This document shows positions 21,945-31,983 of a stretch of 64,000 nt of DNA, piece by piece. The DNA is from Nectonema munidae (taxonomy: Eukaryota; Nematomorpha; Nectonematoida; Nectonematidae). Below the pieces are notes generated by a model. It saw nothing but the letters and a program-made list of their open reading frames with translations, was not told where the DNA came from and made no database searches. The DNA is taken from assembly GCA_030549495.1 (NCBI GenBank), contig JAUIRK010000509.1, forward strand, positions 432,501-496,500, given 5' to 3'. The stretch's first letter is position 1; each line of letters starts with the position of its first letter. A program made the position numbers and the translations under genes.

Positions 21945-22660
21945 GTACCCCGGTTTTCGACCACAATTCGTTCCTACAAAGTGTTCGAAAACCGACTTGG
22001 TAGAATACAGAATCACTTATTCCCATAAGAATTAATGTAAAAGCAAATAATCCGTTCTCAAACACCAAATCAACTGCACTGTTCATGTATGCAGGACTTT
22101 GTACAAACAAATCATGGTGAAAAACCAAAGTACTCCTGTTTTACAAAGAAAAAATGTTTATTCATAACGTACAAGTGAATATTAGAGCAAGTTACCACTC
22201 AGAAGTAGAGCCCTCTTCTATAGTAACTTTTTCGGAATCACAGTTTTCATTTTGTTCTACAACTAATCTTTGTTTTTTCGGCTCAGGTAGGATTTGCTTC
22301 GGAGTATCTGTCCTTTTCAGTATAAATTTTTCCGGCGTTTGTTGTTTTTGTCAGCTCTTTAATATTTTTTAAAATAAGTTATCACATTGTCATTGAACAT
22401 GTTTACTGTTCTGTTTGTAGTTACCGTGTTTGGGTGATACTTTTCTACAAAGTTTTGAAGCCCATTCTATTTTGAAATCATTTCTTTAATTTGAGCACTT
22501 GAAACATTCACATCATCTTTTTCATCATCAATTTTTTCCTGCTCGTTTTGAAGGTGTTCGAGATCTTCTGTATAGTTAGCTCGATATTATGGCCCTGCAC
22601 AAGCTCTTCGATATCAGCAGCACTTACCTCCAATCCCATACTTTGCCCTATAATTATAAT
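21945..22660 (-). pseudogene. Tigger transposon 3' end: transposase C-terminus and terminal repeat
   Basis: The minus strand reads SMGLEVSAADIEELVQGHN, LEHLQNEQEKIDDEKDD, SSAQIKEMISK, LQNFVEKYHPNT, RTVNMFNDNVITYF and PEKFILKRTDTPKQILPEP. This is the characteristic acidic C-terminus of Tigger-1-like transposases. The final stop is near 22192, and the inverse AATAAA follows near 22160. The outer sequence (21945-22000, ACCCCGGTTTTCGA and TTCGAAAACCGA) matches the tandem TTTTCGA motif common in Tigger termini. Frame breaks are present and everything upstream of residue IEELV is missing. It is a truncated relic, separate from the copies at 10.7 and 62 kb. Confidence 0.82.
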
Positions 22661-23850
22661 GTCATTTACAATACAAACTACTGCTTAAATCAATAGTAAA
22701 TTCATTCGTATAGACATTGACAAATGTTTACCTTTGCTTTTGAACTTTTTGAAGTTTTAGGTGTTTAACTTGTTTGCTCTGAATAAAAACAAAAAAAGTC
22801 AATTAATAATAATTATTTAGAATATTAGTTTTGAAAATATCAAGGACTAAAAGTTAAAGATGAATGGAAGTAAATTTAAAAAAATTTGAATTGATTGCTG
22901 AGGAGTCTATGTTTAAATCAAAACTCACACTCCGACTCCTTTAATTTTAATGACTCCCTCTCCGTATACAAATAGACAATGAAAAAACACTTTAATTTTA
23001 TGCCTTGTTTAATTCACCTTAGACAGAAAATTGCACAAAAGAAAGAAGAAATTGGATATTACTCAAAAACATAAAAATGCATTATACAAATAAAAAAATT
23101 CAACTCCAAAGCATTAAATTTTAGAAATGACTTATCTATAAACTATGTGATTGCTCACTTTATTTCTAGCATGTCATAATAAAAGTAGATGAAGGTAATC
23201 TTTCTGTCTCAAAAAATATGTATAAAAAAGCCTATGAAAAAATTTTTCAATACGGTACTTTTTAACAAATATGTTAGATTCTGAAATGAAAGTTCTGTCT
23301 ATGAAAGTTTAAAATTCGGATTGAATCTAATAAAATTTGAGAAGTGCGAGTAAAAAATACAAAAAGCACAGATGGTCATAAACAAGAATGGAATAATTTA
23401 ATGTTAGCAAATAAAAAAATTATTATGTTTCAGTAAATTTTGACTTTCTTTGACCGAATAAAAAAAATGTTGACTTTATTGACCTTATCTTTTTTTAATA
23501 TGAATTTTTTTTTTGAAATTTTTGACTTTTAACCGCCCTACTCATCACCACGCCATAACACGATTAAACCAACTCATCACACCATGTAAAAATACACAGA
23601 AAACGTATAAATAATTTCAACTCATCAGACCATATAAAAATACACACAAAGCATATATATAAATAATTTCAACTAATCAAAATGCTTGCAGCTACTGATA
23701 CACAGACAGACACACTTGCTTATTATTATATAGAGATATAGTCTCATATTCTCTCCTTTGATTTGTCAACTATATGTCAATAAATAAATTCAATCAATGA
23801 AAATGCTTCCAGCGACACACAGACTGGCATTAGTTTAGCTTATTAACCCT
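22661..23850. other. No recognisable gene
   Basis: AT-rich, with a loosely repeated phrase around 23570-23700 (AACTCATCA...ATAAAAATACACA...ATAAATAATTTCAACT, two copies about 65 bp apart). Nothing else identified. Confidence 0.5.
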
Positions 23851-23856
23851 CATTCT

Positions 23857-23863
23857 TATAAAA
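23857..23863 (+). promoter_or_regulatory. TATA box of the 23895 ORF
   Basis: TATAAAA lies 31 bp before the ATG at 23895, leaving only a very short leader. Assigned by position and consensus only. Confidence 0.35.
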
Positions 23864-23894
23864 TACATTCATTTCTTTTATTTTACTTTTAAAA

Positions 23895-24446
23895 ATGGCC
23901 AAAAAATTGGAAAGAATTTTTAAGATATTGTTGCTGTTGAAAATGTTGACATACATATGTAAAGTTATGTACAAAAAATTAAAAACCAAATTTAACATAA
24001 ATTCATATGATGTTGAGAGTACAACAGAGCTTAGCTATGAAAGCAATAAAAATATAGTAGAGAAGTTGGTATCGGTAAAAAAGAATGACGTAAATGAGGA
24101 ATTGAGAAAAATAGAGCTCAGCAAACCTGCATTTACTTCTGAAGTGTATGGAAGGGAAGAAGAAAATGAAGATGTCGAAATGGCCTTAATATCATATGAA
24201 GAGATGCTAGTTATGGAGGAGAAAGAGGAGCATGAAGGCATAGTTAATATGGGGAAAATAGATCGCATAAATGAGATTGGGAGGCAAGATTTGAATAGAA
24301 CACTTGACAAAACATTTAAAGACATTCCGAAAGTGAAATTGTCGAGTTTAAAAAAGAAAATTTCTAATTTTTTTAAAAAGACAGCATGGATAAAGAGAGT
24401 GGAAAGGGGTTGGGTTTCAAAATACGAAAAAAAAATGAAAAGATAA
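23895..24446 (+). CDS. Intact single-exon orphan protein, 183 residues
   Basis: One uninterrupted frame starts at ATG and ends at TAA, with TATAAAA just upstream and an AATAAA about 135 bp after the stop. Residues 1-30 are basic then hydrophobic (KILLLLKMLTYICKVMY), like a signal anchor. The middle (about 85-125) is strongly acidic (EEENEDVEMALISYEEM, EEKEEHEG). The last 35 residues are very basic and partly amphipathic (LKKKISNFFKKTAWIKRVER). No cysteine framework or known domain is visible. The acidic middle with a cationic tail recalls precursors in which an acidic segment masks a basic peptide, but that is analogy only. Neighbours are unrelated LINE relics. It could also be a lineage-specific nuclear or membrane protein, or a chance frame. 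Confidence 0.5.
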   Translation: MAKKLERIFKILLLLKMLTYICKVMYKKLKTKFNINSYDVESTTELSYESNKNIVEKLVSVKKNDVNEELRKIELSKPAFTSEVYGREEENEDVEMALISYEEMLVMEEKEEHEGIVNMGKIDRINEIGRQDLNRTLDKTFKDIPKVKLSSLKKKISNFFKKTAWIKRVERGWVSKYEKKMKR

Positions 24447-24554
24447 CATTAAAAGGATCTAAAACATGATCAAATTATTTTATATATTATATATACAGTA
24501 GAAAGAACTTAAAATATTGTAAAGTGATACCTGGTAACGATATCGGGAGTCAAC

Positions 24555-25195
24555 TAGTCAACTCATAGAAAAGAAGTTTGAAATAAATTGTCAGTCTATT
24601 GTGGTTTTAAAGATACTGAAAAGGCCTATTATCCTATTCCCAGAGAACTAGTCTACGCTTGCTTGAGAAAAGAGAAGGTTCCAGAAAAAATAGTCAGAAA
24701 GACAAATTGTCTCTCCAGAACATTTGGGGTTAAAGTTGGTCTGGATCAGGGTTCAGCTTTGAGCCCACATTTGTTTAGAATTCTCATTGATGTCATATCT
24801 GAAGAACATAGAGCGGAAGAACTATGCGAATTACTTTTTGAAGGTGACTTGGTAATTCTGGTTGAGAGTAAAATAGAACTGCAAAACAGAATATTTTATG
24901 GCAAACATGTTTCGAAAAAGTAGGGTTAAAAATGAATTCTGTGAAAACAGAAACGATCGTATGTAGCAGAGGTAAAGAAGAAAAACTAAAAATCATGGAT
25001 CGTCATGCCAAAGAATTGAATCAAGTGAGTAGGAAAAAGGTACAAGAAAGAATAAATGGTAGCTTGATGAAGTGGAAAGAAGTTAAGGCAATCATGTACG
25101 ACAAAAGATTTTTAATAAAGTTAAAGCCAAAATTTTATACAACCAGCCATAACATATGGGGCAGGGTGTCTGAGTTGCCTGCCTAGCATGCAACG
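24555..25195 (+). pseudogene. RTE-clade LINE reverse transcriptase fragment
   Basis: Blocks in order are FKDTEKAYYPIPRELVYACL (the D-Y-PRELVW region), VPEKIVRK, VGLDQGSALSPHLFRILIDV (RTE signature VGLHQGSALSPYLF) and LLFEGDLVILVESK, where the catalytic FADD has become FEGD. After a frameshift near 24920 comes MNSVKTETIV, then INGSLMKWKEVKAIMYDKRF in the thumb region. The active site is lost, so the fragment is dead. The 5' part and endonuclease are absent, although an RTE endonuclease piece lies inverted at 20.6 kb. Confidence 0.88.
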
Positions 25196-25199
25196 ACAA

Positions 25200-25420
25200 A
25201 GACGGCTGTGCTGACTGAACATGCCTGTGTCTATTGGAAGGTGGACGCAAACTCAAAGACTTCGAGGGTGACGTGCTCGCCACACGGACAAGACCACCAA
25301 GGTTACAAAGACTGTTGGAAACGAGGTGTGAGTGAACAAATGTGCAATCTTGCTAGAACACAAGCAATAGCGACTTCTGACCGACCTGGCTTCACCTCAA
25401 AAAATCAGGCGACAAAGAGT
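25200..25420 (+). pseudogene. Probable LINE C-terminal tail
   Basis: A single frame (25208-25465) contains YKDCWKRGVSEQMCNLARTQ, followed by AIATSDRPGF. This resembles the YKDxCKRDxK...WExLAxDRxxWR tail of arthropod and other LINE polyproteins. The stretch is distinctly GC-richer than its surroundings and directly follows the RTE fragment. It may belong to a different LINE, since RTE tails normally differ. Confidence 0.45.
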
Positions 25421-25465
25421 GTGAGAATTCTGGCTCACATGATACCCCTGCTTTCAAGCAGATAA

Positions 25466-26150
25466 TACCTACTTTTGTAGGGGGGACCTGAAATCCAGAT
25501 TGTTTCCATTATACGATAAAAAGTCTCGAAACATAAAATCATTATACATTAATTGGATTGGATGAATTCCTATTTTATAAAATGAGGTAAAGAAATGCAA
25601 ATTTGAATAAAGAATCACCAATTGAAAAATTCTTCTGATAAATATAAAGCTATAGATATATTGCGATATTCTACTTTAGAAAATTTAGAAAAATTATATT
25701 TAATTGGTAACATTCGCGTTTCTCAATGGTTTATTCACGTGCCATATACCAATTTGTTACTAATTTTGTACGTTATTTTATCGTCTCCTTCTCAGCAAAA
25801 AGGCCTTTCTGATTCAACTTAATGTTGGTATTATCTTGCTTGGTTTGTTTTTCAGTCACTTATATAACAATTTAGTTAGTTTTTATTCGGAGTTATTGTT
25901 GAAGTCTTCTATTAAATTTTCATTATATTTTTGTCACTCTTTTGTCATGTCGTCCTTTTTATAAAGTAGAAATTGACAATTTCACATTATACACAATAAA
26001 AAGTAAGTTTTATAAATTTAATAAATAAATGAATGAAAATTGTTATATAAAAATTAACCACAAACTTAATAAAATATATTGGAGGAAAATGTGAAAGGTA
26101 GAATACTGAAATATTTTTCATATGTAAAACTAGAGTTCAAAATATTTGGA
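25466..26150. other. No recognisable gene
   Basis: AT-rich spacer before the left satellite-bearing arm. Nothing identified. Confidence 0.5.
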
Positions 26151-28985
26151 AAAGATATGAGAATAAAATATATTTTGACTATTTAGCACTATTTGACATT
26201 TTTCAGAATTTTATTTTTTCCAAAAGTCTCTCTTGATTGATAATTCCACAAATTCTTGCACCCTAATTGAAAAAAATATTTATAAGAGATAATTTTCAGG
26301 CATAGATCACTATTTTTATTTCCACTTTGACACATTTTTTTACAATAATGATAAAAACTTAGCCAAAAGTGGTATTAGGTGTATTTTTGAAAAAAAATTA
26401 CAGGCGAAACTAAAAAATTTGCTTGACACTTTCACATCCTAATTACGAAATCTGAGTCCAATAATGAAATCAGCCTAAATTATTTGGTATAAAAAATATA
26501 TTTTATTGAAAATACAAATAATATTCTAGAAATACTTTTTAGTCGTCAAAAACAAATATCGTTGACATTTTCACCCTCTAACTGCAAAAAGTGAGTCAAG
26601 AAATAAAATCACCCTGTTTTAGTTAAAATGTAGATAAATGTCTTCGAGACACCTTCTTAGATGTAAACCGCAAATTTAATTGCCACTTTTATACATTTCC
26701 AAATCCTAATTGCAAGAACTGAGTTGAGAAATGAAATCAGGATGATCCATTTGGTATAGAAATATATCTAAGATTTTATATGAAATATATATTTTTATAC
26801 CAAATCAACAATACTAGTTTTATTTCTGAAATAAGTTTTTTCATTTAGAGGTTTTAAAATGTCTAAAAGTGTAAATCAAATGTTCGATTTACGTCCAATG
26901 TATACAGAAATATTTTTAAAATTTAAATAAAATATCCGTTTTTATGCCAAATGGAAGATGCTTTTTTCACTTTTGGACTAAGGTTTGGCATTTATGGTTT
27001 TAAAATATCTGAAAGCTTCAATCAGATTTGCGGTTTACTTCTAGATACTGTCATCAAAAATATTTTCAAAAAAATAAAATATCTATTTTATACCAAATCG
27101 ACTATGCTTATTTTATTTCTATACTCGATTTTGGATAATACGGTTAAAAATATCTAGAAATGGCAATTGAATTTGTAATGTATGCTTGAAAATCAGTTCT
27201 GTAAAAAATTTTCAAAAAATCGCTGTCTATTAGGTATATAGTGAAAATATACATTTTTTTTATATATTGGCTTATAATACTTTCTACAATCATCTTGATT
27301 ATGAAATATTTATTTAAAAAAACAAAACTCATTATAAAATCTTTTCAAGATTAGTATTAGAGAAGGAACCAACTTGAAAACTAATTGAAAAGAGAACGTG
27401 TAATCAAAAGAACTAATTTAAATATGTATCTAGACTAAATGGAAGATCTACCATGTTCTAATGAACTAGGAAGTGGTGTATTGATCTAATATTAGGTGCT
27501 TCAAAAAGGATTTTTATGTGAAAAAGAAGTTCCTCTTTTACAAAAGAAAAATATTTAAATCTATAGCTTATCATCTAGGATTACAATTATCATTTAACTT
27601 AGATGGGTAGGAAATCTGAAAATTTAGAATAGGTCAGATTTATCGAAAATGGCAGAGATATTTTTTAATTTAAATTAAATTTGTCCATCTTTTTCCTTTT
27701 GCGTGAAAGAGAGAATCTTTTAGATGAACCAGGTGGACAACTTTTTGTAATTGAACAATGAACATCACGAATGATTCATCCGAAAAAAACCTTTGAACTC
27801 AGATTGGTTGACAAATAATCAAGCCTGATAATAAAATCCACAATATTGATAAAAAATGCTTAAGATCATCAAGAAGATTCTTTAACCAGAATGCTTTTAG
27901 AGAAAAAAATCTGTTCAAAATAAGTCCATAAAAAATTTTCAAACACACAGAAAATAACTTTCTAATAGTCAGTATATACAAAAAGTAATACAAAAAAAGA
28001 GCTAACAAAAAAGGATCATCATAGAATGAATAGCAAAATTACATAATGTAAAGTATAGAAGATATAACGTAGAGACTACAAGCCGATAACGAATTTCTAG
28101 CCAAAAAGATGGAGGTCCTATCGAAAAACCTAATTTACTGACAAATGAAATATTATGAGTGAATTAAATAGCTAAATTTGGTTTACTATATAAATTAAGA
28201 AAATAATTACCAGAGAAATACTGCAAGTAGAAGTTATTTTTATGTTTATATATTTGACATTGATTTATAGGTTTAATCGATTTTTTTGACAGGTTTTATT
28301 GATTTGATAACAAATGAACATCACCATTAAATTCTACATACTTGAAATTTAGTATATATGTTGTTGTTGTTGTTTGTTGAATTGATGCAGCTTGTAAGTT
28401 GTCGAAACTTGAAATGGCACTTGGCTTATCATGAGATTTGGGAGACTTGGGGATCGAACCCTGACCTCTAAGCTGAGAGGTACACGCTAAGATCAATTTT
28501 TTGATAGGTTTTAAAAAAATTAATATTACCGCAGAATTCAGCAAGCTTGAAAATGGGTATATATGTCCAAAAAACTTTATATAATTATTTAGATAAAAAG
28601 TTTCTTTTTTGAGATGAGATGTCATATGTAAATCAATTTTTTGACAGGTTTGATTGATTTTCATATAAAAAAATGAAAAACACCACTGAATTCAGCATAC
28701 TTAAAAATGGGTATACATGTGTAAAAAAACTTTATATAATTATTTCAATAAAAAGTTCTTTTTTGAGATGTGCTGTCAAATATAAAACTATTTGTGACAG
28801 GTTTTGATTTTGATAAAAAAAGAAGGATATCACCAATGAATTCAGCATAGTTGAAATATATATGTAACATTAGAAATATTTATAAAAACTTATTAATATC
28901 TGAGAAAAATAGGGGTCACTTTACGCCCCAGCACTTGAGCGAACAAATTTACCCCAACACTAATAAGGATAGTAAATACGTTAGT
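26150..28985 (+). mobile_element. Satellite-bearing element, copy 2 (left arm of a large inverted pair)
   Basis: Order: an array of about 150-bp units (26.2-27.2 kb, with TTTGGTATA-type and CGCAAATTTGATTGA-type motifs in inverse orientation), then about 1 kb of unique sequence (27.3-28.25 kb). Next is a second array of about 150-bp units with TTTTTTGACAGGTTTGATTG (28.25-28.87 kb). Last is a hairpin GGGG-TCACTTTACG-CCCC (28912-28929) followed by AGCACTTGAGCGAACAAATTT. The whole is matched in reverse by 39137-42400 at high identity (for example the unique stretches around 28.1-28.25 and 39.8-40.0 kb). A SINE-like insertion interrupts the second array. Outer boundary uncertain. Confidence 0.75.
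28385..28495 (-). mobile_element. SINE inserted in the satellite array
   Basis: GGGGATCGAACCCTGACC (inverse box B) and AGCTGAGAGGTACACGCTAA match the head of SINE family A in inverse orientation. The adjoining body is different. It breaks a 150-bp unit of the array. Confidence 0.65.
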
Positions 28986-29039
28986 GTAGCGCCAATCTCT
29001 AATGCTCAAGTTTTTTTATTTCAAAATTTAAATAACGTG

Positions 29040-30715
29040 GTGCTGTAATTGAGCTCTTTATCGAACATAGTATAGATGTCTTTTCTCTGAACGAAGTCAA
29101 ATTCCATGCCAAATATCCTATCGGAATTCTTAAATATAAGACATTGATCCAGCCTGGAACAAGCCGCGCATAAGATTTAGCGAAGCGTGTGTGAGAGCTG
29201 AGAAGGGTTAAAAGTCACTCATTCCATCATGATAAGTGACCCTGGAGACTCGATGGCCCTGAAACTTGACCCTGGTAGAGCTGTAAATTTTGTTGTTTTT
29301 GATGTTTACAACCCGCCTAGTAAACTACTTTGGACTTTGATTTTATCGAAAGATATTTACACGAATACCAATAGCGCTCACAATACAAATAGCGCTGCCA
29401 AAGACTTACTCATTTGGGTGGAAGAACGGGCTAGAGAAATTGCAACCATATATTTTAATCTAAGATTTAATAGCCTCAAAAGCGGTTATTCAGGATTACT
29501 TTGGACCTGATCACAAACAAGCTCTTGTTAGTCACAGTTTGTAGTAAACAAATCTAGGCTGACAAGGGAAATTCAGTGAATAAGTAGGTTAAGCCAACTT
29601 AGTTCAGTTTAGGACTCGAATGAAAGATACGGCCTCTCTTGTCATGGGGTCATATGAGTAAGACCCGCTGAGGAACTTGCAGAGTGTGTACACGATGCTT
29701 TCTCTTAGCGGAACGAGTTGCAGTTCCTTAGAAGACAAAAAATCTTATAAAATGATCACAAAAATTCATTAGGAAAAAGTTCGGCTAAATCACATTCAGG
29801 AAAGTCACACGAGACAAAAATCTCATCAAATTATTACAAAAATTAATTAGTAAAAGTTCAGCTAAATCACATATAGGAAAGTCACAATTATCACAAAAAA
29901 CTTTAACAGACCTCTTTAGTTCTGTAGCGTGATTACAAGCCAAATCTAGCTGTAAAGGTCCAATGACCGTAGGACTTCATTGCTTTCAATTCCAACGTCG
30001 GTAGGACTTTTTACCCAAATACACCCAACTATAATCTTATTTTACAAATAAGTACTTGAAATTAAAAATGTATTAGATAAATGCTAAAAATAAAAGGACG
30101 CATAAATATTTATGTATTTATGTCTCCCATGAAAGAAAAAAATTTACATATACCACACAAATAAGCATGATGTTACAAAAAAATGAATGGTAAAATATCA
30201 GTAATTATTATTATTTCAAAAGACTTGCTGAAATGGTAATAATATATGTTGTGTAGAATGGGCACACATATTCAATATAGGTATTTGAAGTTTTTATTTT
30301 TATATAAATTAAATATTTAAATTAATTCTCAGTTAACAAATAAAAAATCTTCTTTGTTTTTAATTATTCTTTGAATGAGCTCTTCAAAGAATAATGCCGC
30401 TTAAGGTTGGCAAGAAGAGCAGCATGACTTACGGTTTATAAATCTTCTCCCTTGTCGTGACAAAATATATGACAAGTTAAATATGGAGTAATCTATGCTT
30501 GGTGCAAGAAGCAGGCAATAATCCCGGACGAACAGTTTGGATTCAAAAAAAGACTGTCGACAAATCATGCTCCGTTTACTTTACACCATGACATTGCGAA
30601 AAGCTTAAATGATGAGTTCAACCTAGGCATGATATCTTACAATTTTGAAAAGGCTTTTAATAGAGTCTCGCACGAAGGTTTGCTATTCAAACTAAGTAAC
30701 ATTTTTGTGACATTA
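29040..30715 (+). pseudogene. Jockey/CR1-like LINE relic: endonuclease and RT pieces
   Basis: Near 29048 the plus strand reads IELFIEHSIDVFSLNEVKF, the catalytic-Glu block of a LINE endonuclease. In another frame (29229-29510) it gives VNFVVFDVYNPPSK, the strand before the catalytic core. About 1 kb on, 30510-30715 reads IIPDEQFGFKKRLSTNHAPF, DIAKSLNDEFNLG and FEKAFNRVSHEGLLFKL, which is the fingers and first-aspartate region of a Jockey-like reverse transcriptase with the aspartate replaced. The piece between is unrecognisable. The two parts may be one decayed insertion or two. Confidence 0.65.
29736..29893. repeat. Two-copy ~78-bp tandem repeat
   Basis: GACAAAAAATCTTATAAAAT...AAAGTTCGGCTAAATCACAT...GGAAAGTCACA is followed directly by a diverged second copy. 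Local duplication. Confidence 0.65.
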
Positions 30716-30719
30716 AGAT

Positions 30720-31983
30720 GAATTACTCTTAATGCAAGTTCATCATCTTTGGTGATAATTTTTCCAAAAATAACCAACCAATTATAAAGAGTATTCCATC
30801 AGTTCGCTAATGATACCTAAAATATTTAGGTATAAATGGGATTCAAAATTTAGTTTTTATCGTGAAGTTTACCAAAATATTAAAAAAGGTAAAAAAAAAT
30901 AATTTAGCGGAATATGGATCTCTTAAGGACCTTGTAGTCAATCCCACAAAGTTAGGCAAGGTCAATAAAATCCAAATAATGCTGAAATTGACTTATAGTA
31001 ACTCAATTTTGGGATGCCTACACTCAACTTGGATAAATAAAATAAAGGTCCTTGTGTATACATTTTTATGAATGTTTATGGCAACCAATTTACTATTTCT
31101 CATTAGCCGGAGCTTCTTTTCTTAGTTCCAGAATAGTTTCGAGAAATTAATTAAAAGTTTATTGGAAAACTAAGAAAGATACAAGCATTGCCAATAATTA
31201 TGCCAAGCTTTGTTAGCTCAGGCAAAACCAGGCTGAAATGTTCTTCAAGGTATATGCTAGAGATCCTAGATGAATATACATCTACAATAGACCGAGAGCA
31301 CTAGGGAATTCTGTGTTCTTATATTTTAGGGGTAACTTATATACAAATATCATGTATATATTCAACGAAATCAAATTTCAAAAGTAGTTCTAGCATGCCC
31401 TAAAATTGTCTATTTTTTAATTTAAACATTCATTAAATATTATATATCAATATTATATAAGGTATTACATGTTTTCTATTCTTCGTAATATTGTATTTTT
31501 TAGCATATTTCTTTTACTATTAAATTTTCTATTTAGGAACAAGCGACATTCCGTGGTGCTGGTTTTTTTTATCATGGTGTTCTCCTAGAAAGTATTCAAA
31601 GGTTTTTACAACTAGGTTGTGCCCTGGCTACTCAAATCTAACTAATCAAGCGAACATAGACATTAAGATTGTTTCCTATTTTGGGAGCGTTTGTGTTAGA
31701 ATATTATTAATTTTTTTTAGCTGTATTCATATATTTGAAGTATATATTCTTGTAAAATAATATATATAAATGTATAGTTATGGAGGTGGAATGAGAAATC
31801 GGAGTAGATACTCGACTCTGCATTCAGGACAGAATGGGTGCTAAAGTTCTTAACCTAACTATTTGAGTTCCCATTGAATTTGTTTCAATTACAGAGTCAT
31901 GCAGCATAGAACTTTTTTGCTCATAAGCAAAATAAAATAAAATTTATATATTTTTTTTTCTGAACTATCAATTATAATTTTTA
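30720..31983. other. No recognisable gene
   Basis: AT-rich; contains the presumed promoter side of the BAG gene (31.7-31.98 kb). A TATATAAATG at about 31762 is a weak TATA candidate. Nothing else identified. Confidence 0.4.

Noticed and set aside
26951-27157. Open frame with FGLRFGIYGFKISESFNQICG, also found inverted at 40881-41120
   Set aside because: It looks conserved between two loci, but both lie in the inverted satellite element. The similarity is DNA-level repeat identity, not evidence of a protein.
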